Positions 55,184 through 64,000 of a stretch of DNA of 64,000 bases are shown piece after piece (the first letter of the stretch is position 1; the number at the start of each line of letters is the position of its first letter). This DNA comes from Pseudomonas sp. R4-35-07. GTDB lineage: Bacteria > Pseudomonadota > Gammaproteobacteria > Pseudomonadales > Pseudomonadaceae. The position numbers were made by a program, and so were the translations under genes. The stretch covers positions 3,410,001 to 3,474,000 of the forward strand of contig NZ_CP027732.1 in the NCBI RefSeq assembly GCF_003852235.1, in the 5' to 3' direction. A model generated the notes under the pieces. The model was given only the letters and a program-made list of their open reading frames with translations, ran no database searches and was not told the DNA's origin.

Positions 55184-55259
55184 CATCGGGGGCAAGCCCC
55201 CTCCCACACTTTGATTTGTGAATACATTCAAAATGTGGGAGGGGGCTTGCCCCCGATGG
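55184..55259. repeat. REP pair in inverted order
   Basis: CATCGGGGGCAAGCCCCCTC-CCACA, a 26-bp spacer, then TGTGGGAGGGGGCTTGCCCC-CGATG. The two REPs face outward with their GATG tails, opposite to the REPINs elsewhere in the window. Lies between convergent sprT and the CoA-transferase gene. Confidence 0.92.
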
Positions 55260-55270
55260 CATCAGAACAG

Positions 55271-56446
55271 TCACCCAACAACCTTGGCCTGGCGCAAATC
55301 CGCAATCCGCTGAGCACTGAAGCCCAATTCCCCCAGCACTTCATCACTGTGCGCACCGACAGCCGCGCCAATATGCCGTGGTGCCGGCAAGCCCTCGGAA
55401 AACTTCAGCGGGCAGGCGATCTGCGCCTGGGTCGAGCCATCGCCCCTTGGCACCTGGCTGATCAGCGCGCGCGCCTGCAGCTGCGGATGCGCTACCGCTT
55501 CACTCAAGTTCAACACCGGTTCCACGCACGCATCCACTCCAGCAAACAGCGCGCACACTTCATCAAAGCTGCGTTTTTCGAATTCCACCTGCAGCGCCTG
55601 CTTGAGGGCCGGCTGCTGCTCAGGCTTGAGGCTGTGCAGCGCCAACTCCGGCCGCCCCAGCGCTTCGCACAATGGCTGCATGAAGGCCGGTTCCAGGCTG
55701 CCCACCGACATCCAACGCCCATCACGGGTGCGGTAATAATCGTAAAAACTGCCGCCATTGAGCACATGGCTTTCCCACGCCGGTTCCACCCCGCAGGCCA
55801 GGTAACCCGCGCCGGCCATGGCGTTCAGGCTGAACGCGCAGTCGGTCATGCTCACATCCAGGTACTGGCCGACGCCGCTCTGCTGCCGCGAGATGACCGC
55901 CGCGAGCAAGCCCACCACCGCATGCAACGACCCGCCGCCGATATCCGCCAATTGCACCCCCAACGGCAACGGCCCACTGTCGCGCCGCCCGGTGTGGCTG
56001 GCCACGCCGGCCACGGCCAGGTAGTTGATATCGTGGCCGGCGCGATCCCTGTAAGGGCCGGTCTGGCCGTAGCCGGTGATCGACACGTAGATCAGCCTCG
56101 GGTTGATCGCGCTCAGGGCCGCATACCCCAGGCCCAGGCGGTCCATTACGCCGGGGCGGAATTGTTCGATGAGGATGTCGGTGCCCTTGACCAGCTCGAA
56201 CACGATCTGCAGCGCCTCGGCCCGCTTGAGGTCCAGCGCCAGGCTGCGTTTGTTGCGATTGAGGTAGGCATGGCTCGCTGACGCGCCCTGATCATGGGGC
56301 GGCAACACGCGCAACAGATCCATGCGCGTCGGCGATTCGATGCGCAGCACCTCGGCGCCCATGTCCGCCAGCATCAGTGAGGCGAATGGGCCTGGCAACA
56401 GGGTGGAAAAATCCAGCACTTTGAGGGACGCCAAGGGGCCTGACAT
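55271..56446 (-). CDS. CaiB/BaiF-family (type III) CoA-transferase
   Basis: 391 residues from ATG 56446. GPLASLKVLDFSTLLPGPFA at the N-terminus, NRNKRSLALDLKRAEAL near 88, YVSITGYGQTGPYRDRAGHD near 136; the latter's AGHD segment carries the catalytic Asp of the family. Transfers CoA between carboxylates, as in carnitine, oxalate or 2-methylacyl racemase-type pathways. The closest match of the N-terminus is to alpha-methylacyl-CoA racemase-like members. No catabolic neighbours, so substrate unknown. Confidence 0.88.
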   Translation of the reverse strand: MSGPLASLKVLDFSTLLPGPFASLMLADMGAEVLRIESPTRMDLLRVLPPHDQGASASHAYLNRNKRSLALDLKRAEALQIVFELVKGTDILIEQFRPGVMDRLGLGYAALSAINPRLIYVSITGYGQTGPYRDRAGHDINYLAVAGVASHTGRRDSGPLPLGVQLADIGGGSLHAVVGLLAAVISRQQSGVGQYLDVSMTDCAFSLNAMAGAGYLACGVEPAWESHVLNGGSFYDYYRTRDGRWMSVGSLEPAFMQPLCEALGRPELALHSLKPEQQPALKQALQVEFEKRSFDEVCALFAGVDACVEPVLNLSEAVAHPQLQARALISQVPRGDGSTQAQIACPLKFSEGLPAPRHIGAAVGAHSDEVLGELGFSAQRIADLRQAKVVG

Positions 56447-56605
56447 ACAAACTCCGTTTCCGATTCGACGGTTCACAGCGTAGTCAGCCTTGAGCGTCGA
56501 CGGCAATCGTCAGAACGATCAACCCTCCTGACCGTTTTGATCACGGCGGGCTTTTTCGTCGCCACGGCTTTATCATTGGCCCACGTTTTGTTGGCAGAGT
56601 GTTCC

Positions 56606-56998
56606 ATGAAGTTCGCGATTGCAGTGTTCAGCGCCGCCCACGCGCCCTCCTCGCGCCGCGCCCTGTTGTTCGCCCAGGCGGCCCTGGCCGGCGGGCATGA
56701 GATTGTGCGGCTGTTTTTTTACCAGGATGGCGTGTACAGCGCATCCAATAACGTCGTTGCGCCCCAGGACGAGCAAGACATCGCGCGCCAATGGCGCGAG
56801 TTCGTCAGCGCCCACCAGCTCGACGGCGTCGTGTGCATCGCTGCAGCCCTGCGCCGTGGCGTGCTCAACGCCGAGGAAGCCATGCGCTATCAACGCAGCG
56901 CGGTGAACCTGGAGGCGCCCTGGGCGCTGTCGGGCCTGGGGCAACTGCATGACGCGATCCAGGACGCCGACCGCCTGATCTGTTTTGGAGGTTCATGA
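56606..56998 (+). CDS. tusD: Sulfur transferase complex subunit TusD
   Basis: 130 residues, DsrE fold. Start MKFAIAVFSAAHAPSSRRAL; the sulfur-accepting Cys is likely in DGVVCIAAALRRG near residue 76. With TusB and TusC it forms the hexamer that carries persulfide from TusA toward MnmA for tRNA 2-thiouridine. First gene of tusDCBE. Confidence 0.93.
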   Translation: MKFAIAVFSAAHAPSSRRALLFAQAALAGGHEIVRLFFYQDGVYSASNNVVAPQDEQDIARQWREFVSAHQLDGVVCIAAALRRGVLNAEEAMRYQRSAVNLEAPWALSGLGQLHDAIQDADRLICFGGS

Positions 56999-56999
56999 C

Positions 57000-57350
57000 A
57001 TGGCCAAGTCAGTGCTGGTGATCAGCCGCCAGGCACCATGGTCCGGCCCCAGTGCGCGAGAAGCGCTGGATATCGTGCTGGCCGGTGGCGCGTTCGATCT
57101 GCCGATCGGCCTGCTGTTTCTGGACGACGGCGTGTTCCAGCTCGCATCGCACCAGGACGCCAAGGCCGTGCAACAAAAGGATTTGAGCGCCAACCTGCAA
57201 GCCCTGGGCCTGTTCGGCATCGATGACGTGTTCGCCTGCAGCCACAGCCTGGCCGAACGCGGGCTGGGTGTGCCGGCCAGCGCGCAGCCTTTGGCCCCTG
57301 ACGCCATTTCCCAACTGATTGACCGTTACGACCAGGTGATTACCCTCTGA
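57000..57350 (+). CDS. tusC: Sulfur transferase complex subunit TusC
   Basis: 116 residues, DsrF-like: KSVLVISRQAPWSGPSAREA at the start and LFLDDGVFQLASHQDAKAVQ in the middle. Starts 1 bp after tusD and overlaps tusB by one base. Structural partner in TusBCD; the Cys used by TusD-type proteins is not conserved at the same place. Confidence 0.92.
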   Translation: MAKSVLVISRQAPWSGPSAREALDIVLAGGAFDLPIGLLFLDDGVFQLASHQDAKAVQQKDLSANLQALGLFGIDDVFACSHSLAERGLGVPASAQPLAPDAISQLIDRYDQVITL

Positions 57351-57628
57351 TGTCGACTCTACATGTGGTGTCCCACTCCCCCTTTACCGACAGCCGTCTC
57401 GACAGCTGCCTGCGCGTCTGTGCCAGCGCAGATGCGATCCTGCTGTGCGGCGACGGCGCCTACGGCCTGCGCCACCCAGCGCTGCACACCAAAGGCGTGA
57501 AGGTGTTCGTGCTGGCTGAAGACATGCAGGCGCGCAACCTGCCTTTGCCGGACTGGGCCGACAGCGTGGATTATCCGGGCTTCGTGCAGCTGTCGATCGA
57601 CTATGACAAGGTCAACACCTGGTTATGA
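57350..57628 (+). CDS. tusB: Sulfur transferase complex subunit TusB
   Basis: 92 residues, DsrH-like: STLHVVSHSPFTDSRLDSCL and ending in VDYPGFVQLSIDYDKVNTWL, both diagnostic. Overlaps tusC by one base and tusE by 4 bp. Confidence 0.93.
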   Translation: MSTLHVVSHSPFTDSRLDSCLRVCASADAILLCGDGAYGLRHPALHTKGVKVFVLAEDMQARNLPLPDWADSVDYPGFVQLSIDYDKVNTWL

Positions 57629-57960
57629 ATACGCTGACCGTTGGCACACACACCCTCGAACTGGACAAGGACGGCTACTTGGTCGACCTCGACGCGTGGT
57701 CTGCCGAGATTGCCGACGCCCTGGCCGCCGCAGAATCGCTGGAACTGACCCCGGACCACTGGGAAATCCTCGAACTGCTGCGCGGCTTTTACGCGCAATA
57801 TCAGCTGTCGCCGGCCACGCGCCCGCTGATCAAGTACGTCGCCTTGAACCTCGGCCCGGAAAAGGGCAACAGCCTGCACCTCAACAAACTGTTCAACGGC
57901 ACTCCCGCCAAACTTGCCGCCAAGCTGGCGGGCCTGCCCAGGCCGACGAATTGCTTATGA
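57625..57960 (+). CDS. tusE: TusE/DsrC-family sulfur relay protein
   Basis: 111 residues. TVGTHTLELDKDGYLVDLDA at the start, then a C-terminal arm LAGLPRPTNCL with the conserved penultimate Cys that receives sulfur from TusD. Stop overlaps the next gene's start (ATGA). Confidence 0.94.
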   Translation: MNTLTVGTHTLELDKDGYLVDLDAWSAEIADALAAAESLELTPDHWEILELLRGFYAQYQLSPATRPLIKYVALNLGPEKGNSLHLNKLFNGTPAKLAAKLAGLPRPTNCL

Positions 57961-58958
57961 CCGACTTTGCCCCACTGACCCTCTCAACGCCTGACGAGCA
58001 CCCCTTTGCGCAGTTCGTGCGCATCCTCGGCAAGGGCAAGCGCGGCGCGCGCAACCTCACCCGTGAGGAAGCGCGGGAAGCCATGGGCATGCTGCTCGAT
58101 GAAAAAGTCGAAGACACCCAACTGGGCGCCTTTCTCATGTTGTTGCGTCACAAGGAAGAAAGCCCGGAAGAGCTCGCCGGCTTCACCGAAGCGGTGCGCG
58201 AGCGCTTGAATCCGCCCGCCCTGAATGTGGATATCGATTGGCCGACCTACGCCGGCAAAAAGCGCCATTTGCCGTGGTTCCTGCTGGCGGCCAAATGCCT
58301 GGCGCAAAATGGCGTGCGCATCCTCATGCATGGCGGCGGCGCGCATACGGCGGGCCGTCTGTACACCGAGCAACTGCTGGAGCGTCTGCAGATACCGCTG
58401 TGCCGCAATTGGCAGCAGGTCGAGGCGGCGTATGAACAAGGCAACCTGGCGTTTATCCCGCTGGGCGACTGGGCGCCTCAGTTGCAGCGCATGATCGACC
58501 TGCGCAACACCCTGGGCCTGCGCTCGCCGATCCACTCCCTGGCCCGCTTGCTCAACCCGCTGAATGCCCGTTGCGGCCTGCAAAGCATCTTCCATCCGGG
58601 TTACCAGGGCGTGCACCGCGATGCCAGTGGCTTGCTGGGCGACAACGTGATTGTGGTCAAGGGCGATGGCGGCGAAGTCGAAATCAACCCCGACACCCTC
58701 AGCCACCTGTACGGCACCACCGGTGGCCTGAGCTGGGACGAAGAATGGCCCGCCCTCTCCGCCCAGCGCCACGTCAAACCGGCGAGCCTGGAGCCTGAGC
58801 ACCTGACCGCCCTGTGGCGTGGCGAGGTCGAGGACAGCTACCCGCAACTGGCGCTGATCGCGACCATGGCCCTGGCCTTGCGCGGCCTCGGACATACCCG
58901 GGAGCAGGCATTTGAACTGGCCCGGCAGTATTGGGATGCGCGCGACAGATCGATTTAG
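57957..58958 (+). CDS. ybiB: TrpD2/YbiB-family nucleic-acid-binding protein (glycosyltransferase-like)
   Basis: 333 residues with the anthranilate phosphoribosyltransferase-like fold: KRGARNLTREEAREAMGMLL near 30, LMLLRHKEESPEELAGFTEA near 63, and VIVVKGDGGEVEINPDTLSH near 232. YbiB-type proteins keep the fold but bind nucleic acid and lack the TrpD reaction. Overlaps tusE by 4 bp, so it is the fifth gene of the operon. Confidence 0.87.
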   Translation: MTDFAPLTLSTPDEHPFAQFVRILGKGKRGARNLTREEAREAMGMLLDEKVEDTQLGAFLMLLRHKEESPEELAGFTEAVRERLNPPALNVDIDWPTYAGKKRHLPWFLLAAKCLAQNGVRILMHGGGAHTAGRLYTEQLLERLQIPLCRNWQQVEAAYEQGNLAFIPLGDWAPQLQRMIDLRNTLGLRSPIHSLARLLNPLNARCGLQSIFHPGYQGVHRDASGLLGDNVIVVKGDGGEVEINPDTLSHLYGTTGGLSWDEEWPALSAQRHVKPASLEPEHLTALWRGEVEDSYPQLALIATMALALRGLGHTREQAFELARQYWDARDRSI

Positions 58959-59046
58959 TCGATCATTCACCTCGGGTCTTTGCGCTTTTAGTTCGAACTC
59001 ATCCCTTTAGACTGGGCTCCAACGTTTATTAGCCAAGGAGCCAGTC

Positions 59047-60042
59047 ATGGGTTTGCTGATTGAAGGACACTGGAAAGACCAATGGTACGAAAGTAGCGCA
59101 GACGGCGCGTTCCAGCGTGAACAGGCGCAACGCCGCCACTGGGTGACCGCCGACGGCCAGCCCGGCCCGAGTGGCGAAGGCGGCTTCAAGGCCGAGGCGG
59201 GTCGCTATCACCTCTACGTCTCTCTGGCCTGCCCCTGGGCCCACCGCACCTTGATCCTGCGCAAGCTCAAGGGCCTGGAAAGCCTGATCGACGTCTCGGT
59301 GGTCAGTTGGCTGATGCTGGAAAACGGCTGGACCTTCGACAAGGCCCACGGCTCCAGCGGCGACGCGCTCGACGGCTTCGACTTCATGCATCAGCGTTAC
59401 ACCGCTGATACCGCTGACTACAGCGGGCGTGTCACGGTGCCGGTGTTATGGGACAAGCAGCTCAAACGCATCGTCAGCAATGAGTCGGCGGAGATCATCC
59501 GCATGTTCAATAGCGCATTTGATGAGCTGACCGGTAATACCCTGGATTTCTATCCCGACGCACTGCGCACGACCATCGATGCGCTGAACGAACGCATCTA
59601 CCCGGCCGTGAACAACGGCGTGTACCGCGCAGGGTTCGCCACCTCGCAGCAGGCCTATGAAGGTGCGTTCGATGACGTGTTTGCCGAGCTGGACCATTTG
59701 GAGCAGCACCTGGGCGAGCATCGCTACCTGGCCGGCGAGCACCTGACCGAGGCGGATGTGCGGCTGTTCACCACGCTGATTCGTTTTGATGCGGTGTATT
59801 ACAGCCACTTCAAATGCAACCTGCGGCGGATTGCCGATTATCCGAGCTTGTCCAATTGGTTGCGGGAAATGTATCAGTGGCCGGGGGTGGCCGAGACGGT
59901 GAATTTTGAGCACATCAAGGGGCATTACTATGCCAGCCATCGGACGATCAACCCGACGGGGATTGTGCCGAAGGGGCCGCTGCAGCGGTTTGATGCCGGG
60001 CATGATCGCCAGCGTTTGAGTGGCAAAGGTGTGTGGAGCTGA
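59047..60042 (+). CDS. Glutathionyl-hydroquinone reductase / Xi-class glutathione S-transferase
   Basis: 331 residues. The Xi-class active site SLACPWAHRTLILRKLKGLE has its catalytic Cys near residue 60. Then VPVLWDKQLKRIVSNESAEI (glutathione-binding, residues 137-156) and the helical C-terminal domain ending NPTGIVPKGP. Reduces glutathionyl-hydroquinones formed during quinone or aromatic metabolism. AAGGAG before the ATG. Monocistronic, followed by a large repeat block. Confidence 0.9.
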   Translation: MGLLIEGHWKDQWYESSADGAFQREQAQRRHWVTADGQPGPSGEGGFKAEAGRYHLYVSLACPWAHRTLILRKLKGLESLIDVSVVSWLMLENGWTFDKAHGSSGDALDGFDFMHQRYTADTADYSGRVTVPVLWDKQLKRIVSNESAEIIRMFNSAFDELTGNTLDFYPDALRTTIDALNERIYPAVNNGVYRAGFATSQQAYEGAFDDVFAELDHLEQHLGEHRYLAGEHLTEADVRLFTTLIRFDAVYYSHFKCNLRRIADYPSLSNWLREMYQWPGVAETVNFEHIKGHYYASHRTINPTGIVPKGPLQRFDAGHDRQRLSGKGVWS

Positions 60043-60069
60043 TCCGGATGATGGCTGAAGCTGGTGGCC

Positions 60070-60223
60070 TCATCGGGGGCAAGCCCCCTCCCACACTGAT
60101 CGTTCCCACGCTCTGCGTGGGAATGCACCCCGTGACGCTCCACGTCACTTGTCTACATTGAGCTGTACCGCGTGACGCGGAGCGTCCAAGGTGGCATTCC
60201 CACGCAGAGCGTGGGAACGATCA
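60070..60223. repeat. Composite repeat: one REP plus a long inverted repeat with 29-bp arms
   Basis: A single REP (CATCGGGGGCAAGCCCCCTC, 60070-60095) abuts a larger element. Its left arm 60098-60126 (starting GATCGTTCCCACGCTCTG) and right arm 60194-60222 are perfect inverted copies of each other, with smaller dyads (CGTGACG...) in the 67-bp loop. The right arm is identical to the repeat at 52065-52093. Confidence 0.92.
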
Positions 60224-60230
60224 ATTGGTC

Positions 60231-61625
60231 TCAGACCTGGGCCTGAGCGCCTTCGAACCACTTCAGCTTCTCGCGCAACACCACCACCTCACCCACAATC
60301 ACCAGCGTCGGCGCATGCACTTCATGCTCCGCCACCATGCGCGGCAAGTCGGCCAGGGTGCCGGTGAATACGCGCTGGTTGGCGGTGGTGCCCTGCTGAA
60401 TCAACGCCGCCGGCGTATCCGGCGCGCGCCCGTGCTTGATCAATTGCTCGCAGATGATCGGCAAGCCAATCAAGCCCATGTAGAACACCAGGGTCTGCGA
60501 CGGCCCGACCAGGTCCTGCCAGGGCAGGTCCGAGGTGCCATTCTTCAGGTGCCCGGTGATAAAGCGCACCGACTGCGCGTAGTCACGGTGCGTCAACGGA
60601 ATGCCCGCATACGCCGCGCAACCGCTGGCCGCCGTGATCCCCGGAACCACCTGGAACGGGATGCCATGGGCCGCCAATTCCTCGATCTCTTCGCCGCCAC
60701 GCCCGAAAATGAACGGATCGCCGCCCTTGAGGCGCAGCACGCGCTTGCCTTGCTTGGCCAGGTCCACCAGTTGTTGGTTGATCTGATCCTGCGGCACGGC
60801 ATGATCGGCGCGACGCTTGCCGACGTACACGCGCTCGGCATCCCGGCGGCACAGTTCCAGGATCGCTGGAGCCACCAACCGGTCATACAACACCACGTCG
60901 GCTTGCTGCATCAGGCGCAAGGCACGGAAGGTCAGCAGGTCCGGGTCGCCCGGGCCTGCACCCACCAGGTATACCTCACCCGGTGCGTAAGGCGGCGCGC
61001 CATTGACCTTTTCGATCAACAGACGCTCAGCCTCATCGCCCTGCCCGGCCAGTTGCCGATCGGCAATCGGGCCCTGGAACACTTCTTCCCAGAACGCCCG
61101 GCGCTGCTGCACATCCGGGTACAAACCTTTGACCTGGGCACGAAAACGCGCCGCCAACCCTGCCAACTGGCCATAGGTGGACGGAATCCAGGTTTCCAGC
61201 TTGGCGCGGATCAAGCGCGCCAGTACCGGCGCATCGCCGCCGCTGGACACCGCGATCACCAATGGCGAACGGTCGACGATCGCCGGGAAGATCACGCTGC
61301 ACAGGGCCGGCGCATCCACCACATTGACCGGTACACAGCGCCGCTTGGCATCACTGGACACTTGCGCGTTCAGTGGCTCGTCGTCGGTGGCCGCGATGAT
61401 CAGCACGCAACCGTCGAGGTCCGTCTCCTGATAACCACGCAACGTCAGGTCCCCGCCACTGCCCAGCACCAGTTCACGCAACTGGTCTTCGATCTGGGGA
61501 GCAACCACCCGCAGCAACGCCCCGGCATCGGCCAGCAGCCGGGATTTGCGCAAGGCAATCTCCCCGCCGCCGACGACCAGCACACGACTGCCGCGCAGGT
61601 TATGAAACAGCGGCAGAAATTCCAT
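60231..61625 (-). CDS. cysG: Sirohaem synthase (trifunctional)
   Basis: 464 residues. N-terminal NAD-dependent dehydrogenase/ferrochelatase: [20 protein letters not shown] (16-35), [11 protein letters not shown] near 91. C-terminal uroporphyrinogen-III methyltransferase: [20 protein letters not shown] (217-236), [15 protein letters not shown] near 297, and [20 protein letters not shown] near 327. Makes sirohaem for sulfite and nitrite reductases from uroporphyrinogen III. Directly follows serS. Confidence 0.95.
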   Translation of the reverse strand: MEFLPLFHNLRGSRVLVVGGGEIALRKSRLLADAGALLRVVAPQIEDQLRELVLGSGGDLTLRGYQETDLDGCVLIIAATDDEPLNAQVSSDAKRRCVPVNVVDAPALCSVIFPAIVDRSPLVIAVSSGGDAPVLARLIRAKLETWIPSTYGQLAGLAARFRAQVKGLYPDVQQRRAFWEEVFQGPIADRQLAGQGDEAERLLIEKVNGAPPYAPGEVYLVGAGPGDPDLLTFRALRLMQQADVVLYDRLVAPAILELCRRDAERVYVGKRRADHAVPQDQINQQLVDLAKQGKRVLRLKGGDPFIFGRGGEEIEELAAHGIPFQVVPGITAASGCAAYAGIPLTHRDYAQSVRFITGHLKNGTSDLPWQDLVGPSQTLVFYMGLIGLPIICEQLIKHGRAPDTPAALIQQGTTANQRVFTGTLADLPRMVAEHEVHAPTLVIVGEVVVLREKLKWFEGAQAQV

Positions 61626-63293
<1,668 letters not shown>

Positions 63294-63297
<4 letters not shown>

Positions 63298-64000
63298 GAT
63301 TTTCTCCGCTGCCTGGGACTTAAACGATCGAGTGCGGCCAGATGATTGAGCTTCTCACCGATTTTCAGCTCCAGGCCACGGGGCACCGGCTGATAGAGCG
63401 GCAACGGTTCCAGCTCATCGGGAAAGTAGTCTTCACCGGCCGCGTAAGCGTCCGGCTCATCATGGGCATAGCGGTACTCGTCACCGTAACCCAGCTGTTT
63501 CATCAACTTGGTCGGTGCGTTGCGCAAGTGCATCGGCACTTCGAGGGAACCGTGTTCGGCCGCTGCGCGCAGCGCCGACTTGAAGCCCATGTACACCGCG
63601 TTGCTTTTGGGCGCGCATGCCAGGTAGGTAATGGCCTGGGCCACCGCCAGCTCGCCTTCCGGGCTGCCGAGGCGCTCTTGCACGTCCCAGGCGGCCAGGC
63701 ACAGGCTCAGGGCGCGCGGGTCGGCATTGCCGATGTCTTCGCTGGCCATGCGCACCACGCGGCGCGCCAGGTACAACGGGTCGCAACCGCCGTCGATCAT
63801 GCGCGCAAACCAGTACAGCGCGCCGTCCGGGTTGGAGCCACGGACGGATTTGTGCAGCGCCGATATCTGGTCGTAGAACGCTTCGCCGCCCTTATCGAAA
63901 CGCCGGCGTGTGTCGCCCAGCAGGCTTTGCAGCAGGTCGACGCCAATCTCGCCGCCATCTTCGGCAAGGTCCGAGGCGTTCTCCAGCAGGTTGAGAAACC
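63294..64000 (-). CDS. rarA: Replication-associated recombination protein RarA/MgsA, C-terminal part (cut by window edge)
   Basis: Reading leftwards from the window edge: [14 protein letters not shown], then [40 protein letters not shown], and [20 protein letters not shown], the C-terminal region of the clamp-loader-like AAA+ ATPase that acts at stalled forks. The Walker motifs lie beyond the edge. It ends with [12 protein letters not shown] and overlaps crcB. Confidence 0.95.

Overview
The window is chromosomal DNA of a Pseudomonas, almost certainly of the P. fluorescens group. The evidence is high GC with strong GC3 bias, conserved Pseudomonas gene blocks (gacS-ldhA; comEC-exbB-exbD-lpxK-trm112-kdsB-ptp-murB; tusDCBE-ybiB ... 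cysG-serS-crcB-rarA), and many intergenic REP/REPIN palindromes of the two sequence types typical of that group. No prophage, transposase, CRISPR array or rRNA operon was seen. One tRNA gene (tRNA-Ser, TGA) is present. Both window ends cut genes: a MASE2 diguanylate cyclase at the left and rarA at the right.

Region by region. 0-10 kb holds small metabolic divergons: a MocR regulator opposite a rubredoxin / TIM-barrel / LysE-exporter operon, an Lrp regulator opposite methionine gamma-lyase, aquaporin Z, the SotB efflux pump, and a bile-acid-symporter-like carrier opposite an AraC regulator. 10.4-15.3 kb is a same-strand cluster of a haem-oxygenase-like diiron oxidase, a methyltransferase, a carboxylate-amine ligase and a zinc alcohol dehydrogenase, which looks like an uncharacterised pathway. 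15.5-23.8 kb is a six-gene glycerol-type ABC transporter operon with a sigma-54 promoter, a TGAACA repeat array and a divergent AcoR-type activator. 23.8-26.9 kb is a TonB-dependent receptor opposite a possible 52-residue microprotein coupled to an XRE-cupin regulator.

27-34.3 kb looks like a strain-variable patch. Its most striking gene encodes a 161-residue protein with 61 Met and 15 Cys (47 percent sulfur residues), built as a tandem duplication of a roughly 77-residue unit. It has a good ribosome binding site, a candidate promoter and a terminator, and is the strongest candidate here for an undescribed function (soft-metal binding or oxidant trapping). LysE, LysR/quinone reductase, EamA, AraC and DUF1993 genes follow.

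34.4-64 kb is core genome: tRNA-Ser, yccA, the cell-envelope block murB to comEC, an OmpR-type two-component system, the global sensor gacS, ldhA, small lipoproteins and redox proteins, wrbA, tag, ttcA, sprT, a CoA-transferase, the TusDCBE sulfur relay, a glutathionyl-hydroquinone-reductase-type GST, cysG, serS, crcB and rarA.
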